Assembly (NCBI GenBank): GCA_005765155.1
Contig: VCCP01000004.1
Span: 3,472,001-3,536,000 of the forward strand
Length of the DNA stretch: 64,000 bases
From: Zelopaecilomyces penicillatus
Lineage: Eukaryota; Ascomycota; Sordariomycetes; Hypocreales; Pseudodiploosporaceae
Direction of reading: 5' to 3'
Shown in pieces: positions 39,859 to 51,597 of this stretch (position 1 is the stretch's first letter; each line of letters begins with the position of its first letter). Made by a program: the position numbers and the translations under genes. Below the pieces are notes generated by a model, which saw only the letters and a list, made by a program, of their open reading frames with translations, was not told the DNA's origin and made no database searches.

Positions 39859-41370
39859 ATAAAAAAAAGCCCCTCTTAATTATAGCTAGTATTAAATAAT
39901 ATTATTTAATTAAGATTAAAATAATATAGATCTATTAGGCCTATATTATTTTTATATTCTAGAATTGATTAAAAATAATCTTTATAATAATATAAGCTTC
40001 TCTTTTAATAAGGTACCTTATAAGATTATTTAAATATACTTAAATAGCTATTAATTATTAAATATATAATAAATACCTAAGATTTAAATTAGAATTAATT
40101 CTTAAAAAAAGAAAATAATAAATATATTTATTAATTTAGGCTTTAAAGGTAATATTATTTTAAAATCACTGGCTAAGAAATACAGGATTAAATATAATTT
40201 AACTAAGATTAAAATAATATTATTCTTTAAGCAGACTATTTAAATAATTAAGAAAGCAAAGGTTTAACTCTATATAGAAACCACTTAGATATCCACTTAC
40301 TTATATATAATATCAGATAAAATCATAATACTCTTTATCCTAAAGATATTATTTATTAGAATAATTAAGCTATTATTTAATTATTCTTAGAAAGGTAAAG
40401 ACTTATATATATAATACTAAATAAAGTAAATATAAATAATTACTCCTATTATAGGTATTATTTATTAAGAATAAAATAAATCTAACTTCTTAAAAAATTA
40501 AATATTAATTATATTATTAAAGATATAATTAATAATAAAAAATTAATTAATCTAGAATAGCTCTTTAAGAATAATAAAGAAATATTAATAAAGCTTAACT
40601 CTAATAATAATAAAATAATTATTAGAAGTATATTAATAAAGTCTATAAAGTAATATATTAAAGCTTTAAAAGTAATTAAGATTAAATTAAACTTTTTAAA
40701 AAAAAAAAAAAATCTAAAAGAAAAAGAATATATTAATTATATAATCCCTTTAAGGTATATATCTATACCTTATATAAGAAGAAGATTAATAAAATCAACC
40801 CTATTAATAATATTCCTTTAAATAGATCTATATCTAATAATAACTTATTTTAAAAAAATAAAAAATAAAAAATAAAAAAAAATAAAAAGAAAAATCAATC
40901 TAAATACACCCTTTATTAAATATATTACCCTAAAATTCTCTAATATACCTAAAAGATCCTAATTCTATAAAAACACCTTAAAAGAATCCTCTCTTAAACT
41001 AAAAATATATTAATCTAATAAAAGATTAATATTTTCTTAAAGATCCTTTATAATAAAAAATAAGCTTTATCTTAATAATTTAAAGAAAATAGAATATTTA
41101 ATCTATTAATTATATCTCCTTAAATTATTAGAAGGATTTCTTATTTAATCTAATAAATATATTCTATCCCTATTCTATAAAGATTAAAAGTAAAAGCTAT
41201 AAAATTATTAAAAATATATTTTAAGAATTATATATTAAAAAAGTCTTATACCTCCTATAAGAATTAATATTTCTTTATTAAAAAAATAAATAAAGAGCTT
41301 TATTTAATTAATACTATTATAAAATATAATACTATTACTTTTAGAAATATATTTATCCCTTTTAATATTA
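39859..41370 (+). pseudogene. Element H (gypsy): protease and N-terminal reverse transcriptase relic
   Basis: With stops read as former Gln, the + strand gives an aspartic protease: IFINLGFKGNII at about 40122-40157, where the family has (I/F)DSG..GN(F/I)I. The active-site Asp is now Asn and Ser is Leu, followed by SLAKKY. RT begins near 41240: NQYFFIKKIDKEL corresponds to the gypsy PV.FVKKKDG.LR motif, and ITFRNIFIPFNI (41336-41368) to the ITI.N..P.P.I motif. The frame stops at 41370, where G1 is inserted, and resumes at 48122 after removing G1 and one TATTA copy (FNINSFNK across the join). It is inactive. Confidence 0.65.
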
Positions 41371-41565
41371 TATAAAGAGAATTCTAGGTATAATTAGATA
41401 GGATTATATAGCTTCTATTAATTAATTAATAATAAGACTTATACTTAAGCTAAGTTATTTTTCCTTTATACCCTTTAGGTATAAAAGGCTATTAAAGCCT
41501 GGATAATTAATAGTCTTCTAGGTTATATATTATAATTAAGTATCTAGATACCTAATCCTATTATA
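41371..41565 (-). repeat. G1 3' LTR (195 bp)
   Basis: It starts TATAAAGAGAATTCTAGGTA and ends CCTATTATA on the + strand. Read on the minus strand the ends fit TGTAACAGG...CCTTTACA with both terminal TG/CA changed to TA. ATTATCTTCTCCTTT (41566-41580) is the inverted polypurine tract AAAGGAGAAGATAAT next to it. Confidence 0.92.
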
Positions 41566-41925
41566 ATTATCTTCTCCTTTAAGGGTAATATCTTAATACC
41601 TTAATTATATATTTATTACCCTATAATAGATTTTCTCTGCTATTATTATTTTATTATTCTAGAATTTTTATTTTCTTAGAACTTAGATTTAGTATATTCT
41701 TTTTATTTATTTATAACTATATCTTCTATTATATCTCTCTTACTTATCTCTTTTATTTTATTACTCTTTTGCTATCCCTGTACTATATTATTATATCTCT
41801 TAAAAGATCTATTGCTTAAACCTATATAACTATAAAGCAATTAGATTATATTAAGCTGATTATTATAGAATATATATAATATATATATTATATATAAATA
41901 GCTATAATAGTAAATACTAAGGTAA

Positions 41926-42893
41926 TAAAAGAGTAAATTAAGCTTGATAAGATAATACTAATCTAATATCTATTTACTAATACTAAATCGATATATTACT
42001 AATAATATAATAATAGGAATAATATCTATTAATAGTATATTAATCTATACTATTTAAATGGGTTTTATTAATAATTTGATAATATTTAAATCTATAGCCC
42101 TTATACTAAGCAATACCTAAGAGCTAAATAATATACTTAACTTTTTAGATATAATACTTAATATATATATCCTTAATAAGGATAATAACTATAATAAGGA
42201 TAGCCCTCTTATTTTTATAAGTGAATTCACTTAATAGATTATTAATATATTATTTAAGCTTTACTATACCTTTAAATCAGTTAAGATTATATATTATTAG
42301 GCTTATAGTATTACTAGCTCTATTAAAGCCTAAGTTAAGGCTGATAAAGCCTATAAGAAGAAAGAGAAGGCTTATTAAATATTACTAGCTATCTAATAGC
42401 CCTACCCCTAAGAATAATAGGATATTTAAATAAATCTATAAATATTTTATCTATATTTTAATATTAATTTAATAATAGGCTATTTAGGCTTAATAGGTAA
42501 GTCTTAAGGCCCTATATTATATTAATTTAGCTAAGTGAAAGGCTATATAAAGCCTCTATCTTATCCAGATAAACGCTGGCTTTATATCTTAATAATGTAT
42601 TAAGTATATAGCTTATATTACTATTATTATTATAATATAAAAGAATAAGTTAGTATTAGGCAAGCTTAATAATAAGCTTAAGTATATATAGCTATTTAAT
42701 TTTAAATAAATATAGCTTAGGGTTTATTAATATATTATTAAGCTATTAGCTTTAATCTTTGATTTCTGGTTTTATTTTATAATAAAAGGCTTTTTATTAT
42801 ACTATCTATACCTCTTTCTTACCTTTTCACTATCTATTTATAATAGATTAGAAGGTATAAAATAGAATATTATTCTTTAATATATAACTTCTA
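41926..42893 (+). pseudogene. Antisense ORF of G1 (unknown protein, convergent to pol)
   Basis: The + strand reads as a protein of about 320 codons if TAA/TAG are taken as former Gln and TGA as Trp/Arg. A Met codon lies at 42058 with further readable sequence upstream. Visible segments: LNFLDIILNIYILNKDNN, EFT(QQ)IINILFKLYYTFK, a Lys-rich ADKAYKKKEKAY helix, LIIGYLGLIGKS, GYIKPLSYPDKRWLYIL (42531-42590), and a Tyr/Gln-rich tail. The minus strand here lacks a comparable frame. It lies between the pol chromodomain end (about 42930) and the polypurine tract, tail to tail with pol. The same ORF, in register, occurs in the copies at 24.4 and 29.1 kb. Antisense ORFs at this position are known in some plant gypsy elements (maize Grande, Silene Retand). 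I recognise no domain. The start at 41926 is approximate. Confidence 0.55.
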
Positions 42894-42929
42894 AGTTCTT
42901 TTTACTTATAATTATAACTCTATAGTGTT

Positions 42930-45900
42930 TTTATCCTATTATACTATACCTTTACCTAGCTTATACTCTCTTTTTATCTGATTCTTTTTAAATACTTTTA
43001 TTAGCTTTAAAGTATTTATCTTATTAACTGGAATCTATTAATTATATTTTAAAGGTTAATCTAGCTATTTAATCAAATAGTATAATTCTTCTTTAATTTT
43101 TGATTAATCTTTGATTTCCTTAATCTTCTATTCCTTTTTATCTTCTAATTCTAATATTAATAGGCTATTATTAGTATCTCTTGCTTATTATACTTATAGT
43201 TCTAATAGACTAATATAGAATATATTATAAATCTATAAATATTACTTAAATAATACTAATTAATATACTTATATTTTAATCTTTTATAAGATTTAAAATA
43301 GATTAATAAATCTTAATATTAATTTTCTTTTTATCTTTAGATATAGGTTTTTTATATTTAATATAATTATATTCTCTTTTTAAAGTATTAAGGGTGTATA
43401 TAGTTTATTATAGTTTCTAGCCTAGGCTTTAATTATTTATTATTAATGCTTTATTAATATTTCTTATACTTCTATTAGTTTCTTTAATCGGCTTTATACT
43501 ACTAGTATCTCCCTCTTTATAATATTATCCTTAATATTCAAAAACCCTGGTTTATAATTAAATAATACTTTATTAAAAGAGTAGTTGATTATTATAAAGG
43601 TTATAGAGTTATAAGTAAATTATATTATTTTAAGAAGCTTTATTTAAGCTATTTATTCTTTTATTAAGAAGTAATATAGATAATATTTTAATATTTGATT
43701 TATTTATTTTATTTGCTTATTGGTTTAGGGGTGAAATACTATTAAAAGCCTTTTCTTTATTTAGGATATATAATAAAGTTCTAATCAGAATTTATTAATA
43801 AAAATAGGACCTCTATCTAATATAATCCTCTTTAATACCTTATATTTTAATTCTATCTTATAATAAAATAATTCTATAAGATCTATTATAATAATAGTTA
43901 TATTTACTAGAAGAAATAGATAATACTTTATATATTAGTTTATAATTATTAGGATTATATTTATATCTCTCTTATTAAATATAATAGATAGGAGTTCTAT
44001 AATAAAGTCTATAAATACTTCTTCCTAGGATTGGTTTAGTTTTGATAGGGAATTAAGGTATCTATATAGATAATAATATTATAATACTATTCCCTAATAA
44101 ATACTATAACTAGCAATATATTCCTTAATCTCTTAATCTATAAAACACTAATAGAATTTATATTATAAAAGCTTAAAGGTTTGATTTATATTAAAATAGC
44201 CTATATAAGGATTATTATAATAGAGTTATAATAACTCATTTCTTAATAAAATTTCCTTAGAGATATAGATATAATCTTAGTACCTAATCAGGCCTTATAT
44301 ATCCATAGATTATATAATATCCTTTCCCTTACCTTTCTATTCTATTAATATAGCTTTTTACTTTAATATCTCTTTATCTTTACTTTATATATCCTTAATA
44401 AGTACTATTAAAGGGATTAAGGCTTATTTATTAAATATAACCTCTATATAAAGGGCTATTTAAGCTATATATATAGATATTTATTATACCTTATTAATAA
44501 TCTATCTAACCTATTTAGCTAATTTAGCTGGATTTAAGAGCCTTTTACTCTTATTATCTTAGATATCTATTAGTATTTCAATAAACTTAGTCTAAACCTC
44601 TATAGATTTAATCATTCTACTTTATAATACAGAGAGTAGATCATTATTTAATAGGGCTTCACTCTTATAATCTAGTCTTTTTAATAGCCTATCTATAGAA
44701 TTAGATTTCCCTAGCTAATATTTAATAATAAAATTATATAGCATTAATATTATACACTATCTTACCTATCTTCTTAATAGCTTAATCTAGCTTATAAAGG
44801 ATTAGAGATTCTAATAATCAATTAGAACCTCTATCTATTTTACTACCCTATCAATATATCTTTATTAATATTTAAATAAATAAATAATAATAAACATTTC
44901 CTAATCAGATATTCTATAATTTATCTCTATCTTAATGAACTTTTTTGATTAGAAGATAATTAAATACTATCTGCCTTTATTATCTTATTATAATATAATT
45001 CCTATTATTATAAATCAGGAGATATTGGTTTTAAAATAGATTTGCTATTATAGATTAAAATATCTAAGTAATAGGGCTTTTTAAAAGGCTTTTTTTAGCT
45101 GTTTAAACACTAGATATTTAACTATGATTAGCTATACTTTCTCTGGCTTTTTACTATTTTTACTACCCTTTAAAAGCATATTTAATAGTGCTATAATTCT
45201 AGAATACTTATAAATAAACCTTCTATAAAAATTATAGAAGCCAAGCCTAGGAATACTTATATTTCCTAATAGATTCTTAGTTACTATTATTTTAAAATAA
45301 TTATAATATATTAGGGATCTATTAAGATCCCTTCTTTAAATAAAATAAATCCTAAAAAATCCACTTCCATGTAATAAAAATAGTATTTCTTTGGATTTAT
45401 AAAAAGCTTTATTATTTATAGTCTTTCTAGAACCTATTTAATATATTCTATATATTCTTCTTTTATTTTAGAAAAGATTAAAATATTATCTAGATAGGTA
45501 ATATATATTATATTAATTAATTCTATTAGAGCTTAATAGATATAATATTAAAATATTATTAATATATTGATTAATCCAAAGGGTATTATTAGATATTTAT
45601 AATAATTATAATAGGTTTAGAATATTATCTTTTATTTATCCTTTTCCTTAATCCAGATCTAATAATATATATCTTTTATATTAATTTTTATAAAGAATTC
45701 TATATCTATGATTTAATCTAGAATCTTTAAAATAAGAGATAATATATAATGATTCTTCTCTATAATCCTATTAAAACCCTAATAATCTATATATAATTAT
45801 AGGAATCTATCCTTTTTTAAAATAAATAGAATTAGTACCTTTATTAGGCTCTTAGATAAGCAAATTTATCTCTTCTTTAGATTCTTATTTAGATAAGTAT

Positions 45901-47880
45901 AAAGCTCTTTTAATTCCCTTTATAATAAGAAATAGATTATATTATATAAAGGGATAGTATCTAGAAGTAGATTAATTATATAATCTATAGCTTTTTGGGA
46001 TAATAATATATCTACTTAATCTGCTTAAAATATATCTAGGTAATCCTATAGTTCTTAAGGTAGTTCCTTTACCTTTCCTATCTGATTTGCTTAATCTTTA
46101 TCTATTAATAATAATAGTTCTAGGAGATATATAATCAAGAAGATTATTGCTTTGCTTTAGCAGGCTTATATAAATTTATAAAGTTATAAGATTTTAGTAT
46201 TTTCCTATTCTTAATTAAACCACTAGTATCTATTATAGGTGCTTAAATAAATCCAGAGGTCTTATAGATAGGTTAGCCCTAATAATACTAAACTATCTTT
46301 TATTCTTAGATCTTAATTAATATTAAGGTATACTTAAATAAAACTCTATTTAATTCCTTTTAAATCTATAGTAATAAATAAGACTTCCTATATATTATAT
46401 ACTTGGATTCCTAGTCTATTTATTGCTTAAAGCTTTAATAGATCCTTTATTAATATTTATTATAACTTATTTACTTTAATAAATACTTTATTGATAAGGT
46501 TTAACTTGATATATATATCTAGATTTATATATATTTTAATTAATATTCATCTCTCTATTATTATTAATATATAGAAATAGGTTATTATTTTAATAATAAT
46601 TTCTTTAATTAAAGCTAGGGGGTTTATTTTAATTAATTGCCTTTTCCTATCTTAATATTATCTTTTATCTTAGTAATATTAGTGATTTGATTAGAGTAAT
46701 CTAGTATAAGGTAATCCTTTTTATTATATATATAGTAGATTATAATAGTAAGATAGTCTGCTTGATTATCCCCTTTAACTTTTTGGTTATTACTTTGATT
46801 ATTCCCTTTATAAAGATAGCTATCCTTATTACTCTTATAGCCTTTTTAGCCTTAATAGGAGCCTCCTTAATATAGAATCACTATTGATTATATATTGATC
46901 TGATTTGATTAGTCTTTACTATGGTTTTGCTTATCTTATAATCCCAAAGAGGACCTCTTTCTAGCCTATTATCTAGGGCTCTATTTCTATTATTTATTTA
47001 GCCCCTTTTATAGGTCCTGATTTCTTCTCTTTTTCTAGGTTCTTAGATAATACTAAAACCTTTCTACTTTCTATATTATCTTATCTTAATTCTTAGGAAG
47101 GGCTTCTTTATAAAAATAGATATACTTTTATAATCCTAGCTTAAGCTTAATAAAATATTATATAGCTAATTCCTCTTTAATTACCTTTATAAGATAGGCT
47201 TCTAAATTAAATAAATATAGATAGAATTCTATAAAGGATTAATAATTATATTATTAAGCTCTTTTAAAAGTATTATAGATCTTAGTTATCTGATTAATAG
47301 AGTCTTTTAAATAAGTTTTACTTTATTTTAGAAAGTATTCCTAATTGATTTCTTTAACTTTTCTCTTAGTTTTAATATAGCTTTATATCTTATTTAGCTA
47401 AAAGGATTTATATTTATCCTTTATATTTTTAAGGGCTAAAATAATTTAATATTCTTTCTTTTTTAAATACTTAAGACCTATTTAAAAGGCTTAAATAAGA
47501 TTATTAATCTATTCCTCTCTATTATTAATACTTTTATAATATTATAGCTTAATAATATTAATAATCTTTAGCCCTCTTAGCTAAGAGTTATTTAAATTAT
47601 TATAGTTTTAATTAGATTATAATCTCCTTTTTAATAAAATATTTATAATAGAAATATTAAGATCTTAGATTACTTAAAGATAAAGCTAGAGGGTATTAAT
47701 CTCTTTAATCCTTATGATTTTAGTTAAAAGCACTGCTATTTTATCTTAGGTTCTTATAGGTTACTATAGAGGATCGATTAGGTTCTATTGATTTAGGGTT
47801 CTAAACCCTTAATAGGCTATAAGGTCTGATAGGGCCTTTAATAATAAAGATAATCCCTTAATAATAGGATAAATAAAAGC
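42930..47880 (-). pseudogene. G1 gag-pol, chromovirus type, disabled
   Basis: Minus-strand domains from the N-terminus: Gag, ending in a zinc knuckle at 46696-46737 where C-x2-C-x4-H-x4-C is now Tyr at all four ligand positions (TGY to TAY and CAY to TAY, RIP-type). RT at about 45470-45850 has NHYILSLI, IKINIKDIYY, YLIIPFGL and active site YLDN (45485-45496; second Asp lost). An FYNFYRRFI segment near 45240 is the conserved connection after RT. The RNase H and integrase region follows. The integrase C-terminal GPY/F-type segment (LILRFINLFQILQKIK, about 43250-43320) is followed by a chromodomain (KIKEIKD...KEELYYLIKQLDQP, about 43050-43130). Stop codons sit mostly at Gln/Trp positions. Exact ends of gag and pol cannot be fixed. 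Confidence 0.75.
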
Positions 47881-47921
47881 TATTATTATTCCTAGATAGC
47901 TATAGATAGAAATATAAGAAT

Positions 47922-48116
47922 TATAAAAGGAATTCTAGGTATAGTTAGGTAGGATTATATAGCTTCTATTGGTTAATTAATAATAAGATTTATACTTAAG
48001 CTAAGTTATTTTTCCTTTATACTCTTTGGGTATAAAAGGCTATTAAAGCCTGGATGATTAATAGTCTTCTAGGTTATATATTATAATCAGGTATTTAGGT
48101 ACCTGATCCTGTTATA
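47922..48116 (-). repeat. G1 5' LTR (195 bp)
   Basis: It starts TATAAAAGGAATTCTAGGTA and ends CCTGTTATA. It is less mutated than the 3' LTR, retaining CCTGGATGATTAATAGTC and CAGGTATTTAGG. Confidence 0.92.
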
Positions 48117-48442
48117 TATTAATTCCTTTAATAAAGACTTCTTTATATATATTATACTTTTATTATTAGATTTCTTTTCTAATTATAATTAAATCCTATT
48201 AAATAAAAAAAATAAGGATCTTATTATATTTTCTTTTATTATTAATCTTTTAAGGATATATATACTCTTTTAAAGTATTATAAATTCTATAGCTTAATTT
48301 ATAAGAATTATAACTTAAATATTATTTAATCTTATCCTAGATATCTATAAACCCTTTTTTAATAATATTATTATATATAAGCTATAATCTATTTATAATA
48401 ATAAAAAGATTCTTTTTAGGGTATAGAAATATATACTTAAGT
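48117..48442 (+). pseudogene. Element H reverse transcriptase, continued
   Basis: Translation continues from the left side of G1: NSFNKDFF, then LLLLDFFSNYNQILLNKKNK, matching the gypsy RT motif LDLFSGYNQI.L, then DLIIFSFIINLLRIYILF, matching DLTAF.TPLGLLRMT.LP. The active site reads PFFNN at about 48350-48366, where this clade has PFLDD, so both catalytic Asp have become Asn. The frame is cut at 48442 by copia B. The rest of element H is not found in the window. Confidence 0.65.
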
Positions 48443-48871
48443 TATTATAATTTATAGTATAAGGTTATAATTAAAGCTAGTAGTTATAGTAGTAAAAGAA
48501 AAGCAGTGAATAGTTATCTAGAGTGAATTCTAAAGAAAAGAAGAAAGAAGTAATTGTATTGCTAATATAGAAAAGAAACCAGGATTTAATTAGGAATCTA
48601 GCTATCTTATATATCTAAATAATACTAGGATTATTTAGAATTATTTAAGAATTCTAAATAATATTTCTTTGGATTTCTAAGCATTCTAAATAATAAGAAA
48701 GGGAGGGGTATAAGGGATAAGCCCTTATTTTACTAGTCTAGCCTGATATAGTAGGTCAGGCTGTATAGGCTTTTTAGGTCTTATAGCAGGTTTAGCTGCT
48801 AAGCTATAATAGGTCTGGCTATTAATCTGATAATAGATTAGGCTGTTATATAAAACCTATTTATTTTAACA
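48443..48871 (-). repeat. Copia B 3' LTR (429 bp)
   Basis: It starts TATTATAATTTATAGTATAA and ends TATTTTAACA on the + strand, aligning with the copia A, C and D LTRs. It has four AGCAG...CTGCT-type units, between A (three) and C/D (six). ACTCCCTTTAG next to it is the inverted polypurine tract. Confidence 0.9.
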
Positions 48872-48900
48872 CTCCCTTTAGTAAGCTATATAATATATAG

Positions 48901-50282
48901 CTAGCTTTTAATAGGGGGTTTTTGCAGGTTTAATAGGCTTAAAAAGCCCTGAAAAATAGGGCCTGTTAAAGCCTTAGTTAGCCTATTAATAGGTATAGCC
49001 TTAGTTATAAGATAATTTATCTTATATAGCTTACTAGCTGTCTCTTGCCTAATATAGTGGAATTTTAATAAGGTATACTTAGTTTAGGTATATTAATTAG
49101 GGTTCTTAGTATTGTTTATAGAGGCTGTATTATTATAATATAGGTCTATAGGCTGCTAAAGAGGGATTTTTAGCTTTATAAAGAGCTTAGAGAGCTATTT
49201 TAGCTCTTTTATAGCCTCTACTAAAGCATTTGATTTAGCCTTTATAGTTAAGAGGGCTATAGTAGTCTATCTCTTTACCTTTTAATAGATAGGCCTGCTG
49301 GCTAGCTTAAAGAGATACCTATAGATGGATTTGCTAATAGCTTTATAGTCTGTAAAATCATTGTTTAAGTAGCTTAATAGTTAAAGAGCTAGTTATTTAG
49401 CTTGTATAAGGTCTGAAGCCTTACAAAGGATAGCTAGTTCTTTAGAGCCTTTTAGGTATTTTAAAAGGTTCTTAGCTGTGTTATAATGGTTGATATAGCC
49501 CTGTTATATATATTGAGAAAGTTATTGAATTGGAAAGGCTATATTAGGCCTAGAAAGCAGTATAAGGTATATTAAAGTCTCTATAATCTGCTGATAGATC
49601 TGTTGTTTAGTAGAGGTAAGAACCCTTTTTAGGGGTTCTTTTAGTGCTTTAGGCTGTAGGGGTATAGCTATAGGGGTTGTATCTTATAGCTGAAAGCGCT
49701 GAAGAGCCTTATTAATATACTGAGATTGGTATAGTTATAGCTCCTTTTTAGCTTGGTTATAGCTGATTTAGATCCCTAAGAAAAAGGCTATATGGCCTTT
49801 ATCTTCTATAGTAAAGACCTTATTTAATAGGTGTTTTAGCTTATTAATATAGGGTAGGTTAGGTCCTATAATAAGGTAGTTATTAATATAGGTAATAATA
49901 AAGGTATTAGTCTAAGTATTAATAAAGATAGCTGGGTTAAAGACTAAGGGTTAGAACCCTAGGGTAGCTAATAGCTTAATTAGCTGCTATTGCTATTTAT
50001 AGGGGCCTTGTTTTAGCCTATATAGGGCCTTTTTTAGTAGGATAACCTGTTTTATAACAGGGTTATAGCTAAGCTTGGCTAATAAAGCTGTTAAAGACTG
50101 GTTTTTAGGGGTCTAGGTCTCTATAAAAGAAAACAGGCCTTCTAAAAATTCTATAAAAATATCCTTAGATAACTGATTATTTAAAAAAGCCTCTATAAAA
50201 TCAATTTACTTGATTTCCTAATTATAAGAGACTGCTAAAGCTAATAAAATCCGCTAGATAAGAGGAATACTAGTAGCTATTT
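48901..50282 (-). pseudogene. Copia B RT-RNase H fragment
   Basis: The frame ends at the inverted TAG 48901-48903, homologous to the stops of A and D. The RT active site at 49879-49890 reads YINN instead of YVDD, with both Asp changed to Asn by G-to-A. The distance from active site to stop (978 bases) is identical in D, so no indel occurred over that interval. Many TAA/TAG codons interrupt it. Confidence 0.88.
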
Positions 50283-50673
50283 TGATAAGAGGAAAACAAT
50301 ATATACAACAATACCAACACCACCTATAGAACTATAAGATGATTTTAGGGTAGTTATATAGCCAGTATAATCTATAAGGATTAAATAGGTAAGAAAAGCT
50401 ATAAAGCAGTGATATAATAAATTGAATTTAAGGGATCAATTGATTATCCTATAACTGATTAGATAAAGAAGATAGCTTTTTAATAGCTAGTCTTTTAAAT
50501 ATATTGGAAAATTCTTAGGTAGAAGGGGAAAAAAAACTTGAATTTGATAATATCTATCTATTTAAATAGCCCGGGTATAGCCTATCTACTTATATAGTTT
50601 AATCCCTTTAAGTATAGCTTATATAGCTATAGCTTAATTAATTAATAAGGGGGTATATTTAACCCAGCTATTA
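50283..50673 (-). repeat. L-family LTR, copy 3 (3' LTR of the minus-strand L element)
   Basis: It is 391 bp, starting TGATAAGAGGAAAACAA and ending AACCCAGCTATTA on the + strand. It is the inverted counterpart of copies 1 and 2 and keeps the original TATCA end. AAACCCTCTTAAT just right of it reads ATTAAGAGGGTTT on the minus strand, a polypurine-type tract, so this is the 3' LTR. It interrupts copia B. Confidence 0.9.
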
Positions 50674-51597
50674 AAACCCTCTTAATAAATATTAAAGATA
50701 ACCCTATTATTAAATCAGGTAATATTTATAATTAATCAAGTAATAATATTTAAATATAATCTTTAGATATCTATATATATATACTTTATTTCTTTTGTTT
50801 TATCTATTCTTAATTAAGTATTCTCTTAATATTTAATCCCTTTAATTCCTTTAATATCTCTAAAGTATTTAACTCTATTATTTAATCTATAGATAAAGAT
50901 ATTATTAATTATACTTATATAATATAATATTTAGATCTATTAGATTAAATAGCTTAAGTTATTAATCTATTAAAGGAAGCTTCTATTATCTCCTTAATAT
51001 ATTAAAGGGTTTCTTTTATAATTATTTTATTAAAATAGAGATTAATATAATTATTAGAGTATTCGATATATAATATAGGCCTTTTAATAAGGAATATATT
51101 ATCTATCTTCTTAATAAATTTAATAGTTATAGTATACTCTACTGCTCTTAAGTATTATAAAGGTAAACTAATATCTATTTAAATAATAGTCTCTTCCTTA
51201 TATCTTATAGATTAAATTAATAATATATAGTATAAAGGGGATTAAGGGTTTAATTCCTTTTATTAGCTTCTCTATTTCTTTTCTAGATTTCTCTTTTCTT
51301 TATTAAGAGGGTTAATCTACTTATAAGAAAGATATTTATTATCTAATTAAGATACTTTATTTAGATTCCTATTAATAAATCGCCTTAGGATTATAATAAT
51401 ATCCTTAGAAGTATTAATATCCTTATCTAAGTTAGCTATAAGGATATTTAAAGAAATTAATTTAATTATCTATTCCTTAAAGATAATCTATTTCTAAGGG
51501 TTTAAATATAATATAAGCTATATTAATATTAACTCTAACTCTTTACTTAATAAATCTTAATTAGATAATCCCTAAGTATTCTTAGTATTATTATATA
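50674..51597 (-). pseudogene. Unknown coding relic between copia LTR C and the L 3' LTR
   Basis: The minus strand from 51151 down to about 50930 is readable for about 65 codons with few stops: LRAVEYTITIKFIKKIDNIF then LIKRPILYIEYSNNYINLYF and KEIIEASFNRLIT. I do not recognise it. It could be the integrase tail of the L element, an extra 3' ORF, or sequence from another element joined through LTR C, since the integrase frame does not obviously continue across C. The rest of the interval is unreadable. Confidence 0.35.

Larger units (their letters stand above)
41371..48116 (-). mobile_element. G1: complete Ty3/gypsy chromovirus, inactive, with antisense ORF
   Basis: It is 6746 bp, bounded by two 195-bp LTRs (41371-41565 and 47922-48116) and a perfect 5-bp duplication TATTA (41366-41370 and 48117-48121). 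On the minus strand the order from the right is LTR, gag with zinc knuckle, protease region, RT, RNase H, integrase with chromodomain, then about 1 kb with a + strand ORF, polypurine tract and 3' LTR. It is inserted in the RT of element H. The two LTRs, identical at insertion, now differ by G/A and C/T (GTATAGTTAGGTAGGA versus GTATAATTAGATAGGA). Two partial copies lie at 23875 and 28546. Confidence 0.93.
48443..50282 (-). mobile_element. Copia B: truncated Ty1/copia copy (LTR + RT/RNase H)
   Basis: The 3' LTR and the 3' third of pol remain, on the minus strand. The sequence is colinear with elements A and D until GAATACTAGTAGCTATTT (ends 50282), where D continues with GTGAAGGTTTTAAAG; an L-family LTR starts instead. 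The missing 5' part was lost or lies beyond the L element, outside this window. The copy is more RIP-mutated than D. Confidence 0.9.

Noticed and set aside
42900..43220. Continuation of the G1 antisense ORF past 42893
   Set aside because: The + strand stays fairly open, but the minus strand encodes the chromodomain and integrase tail there, so openness is a by-product.
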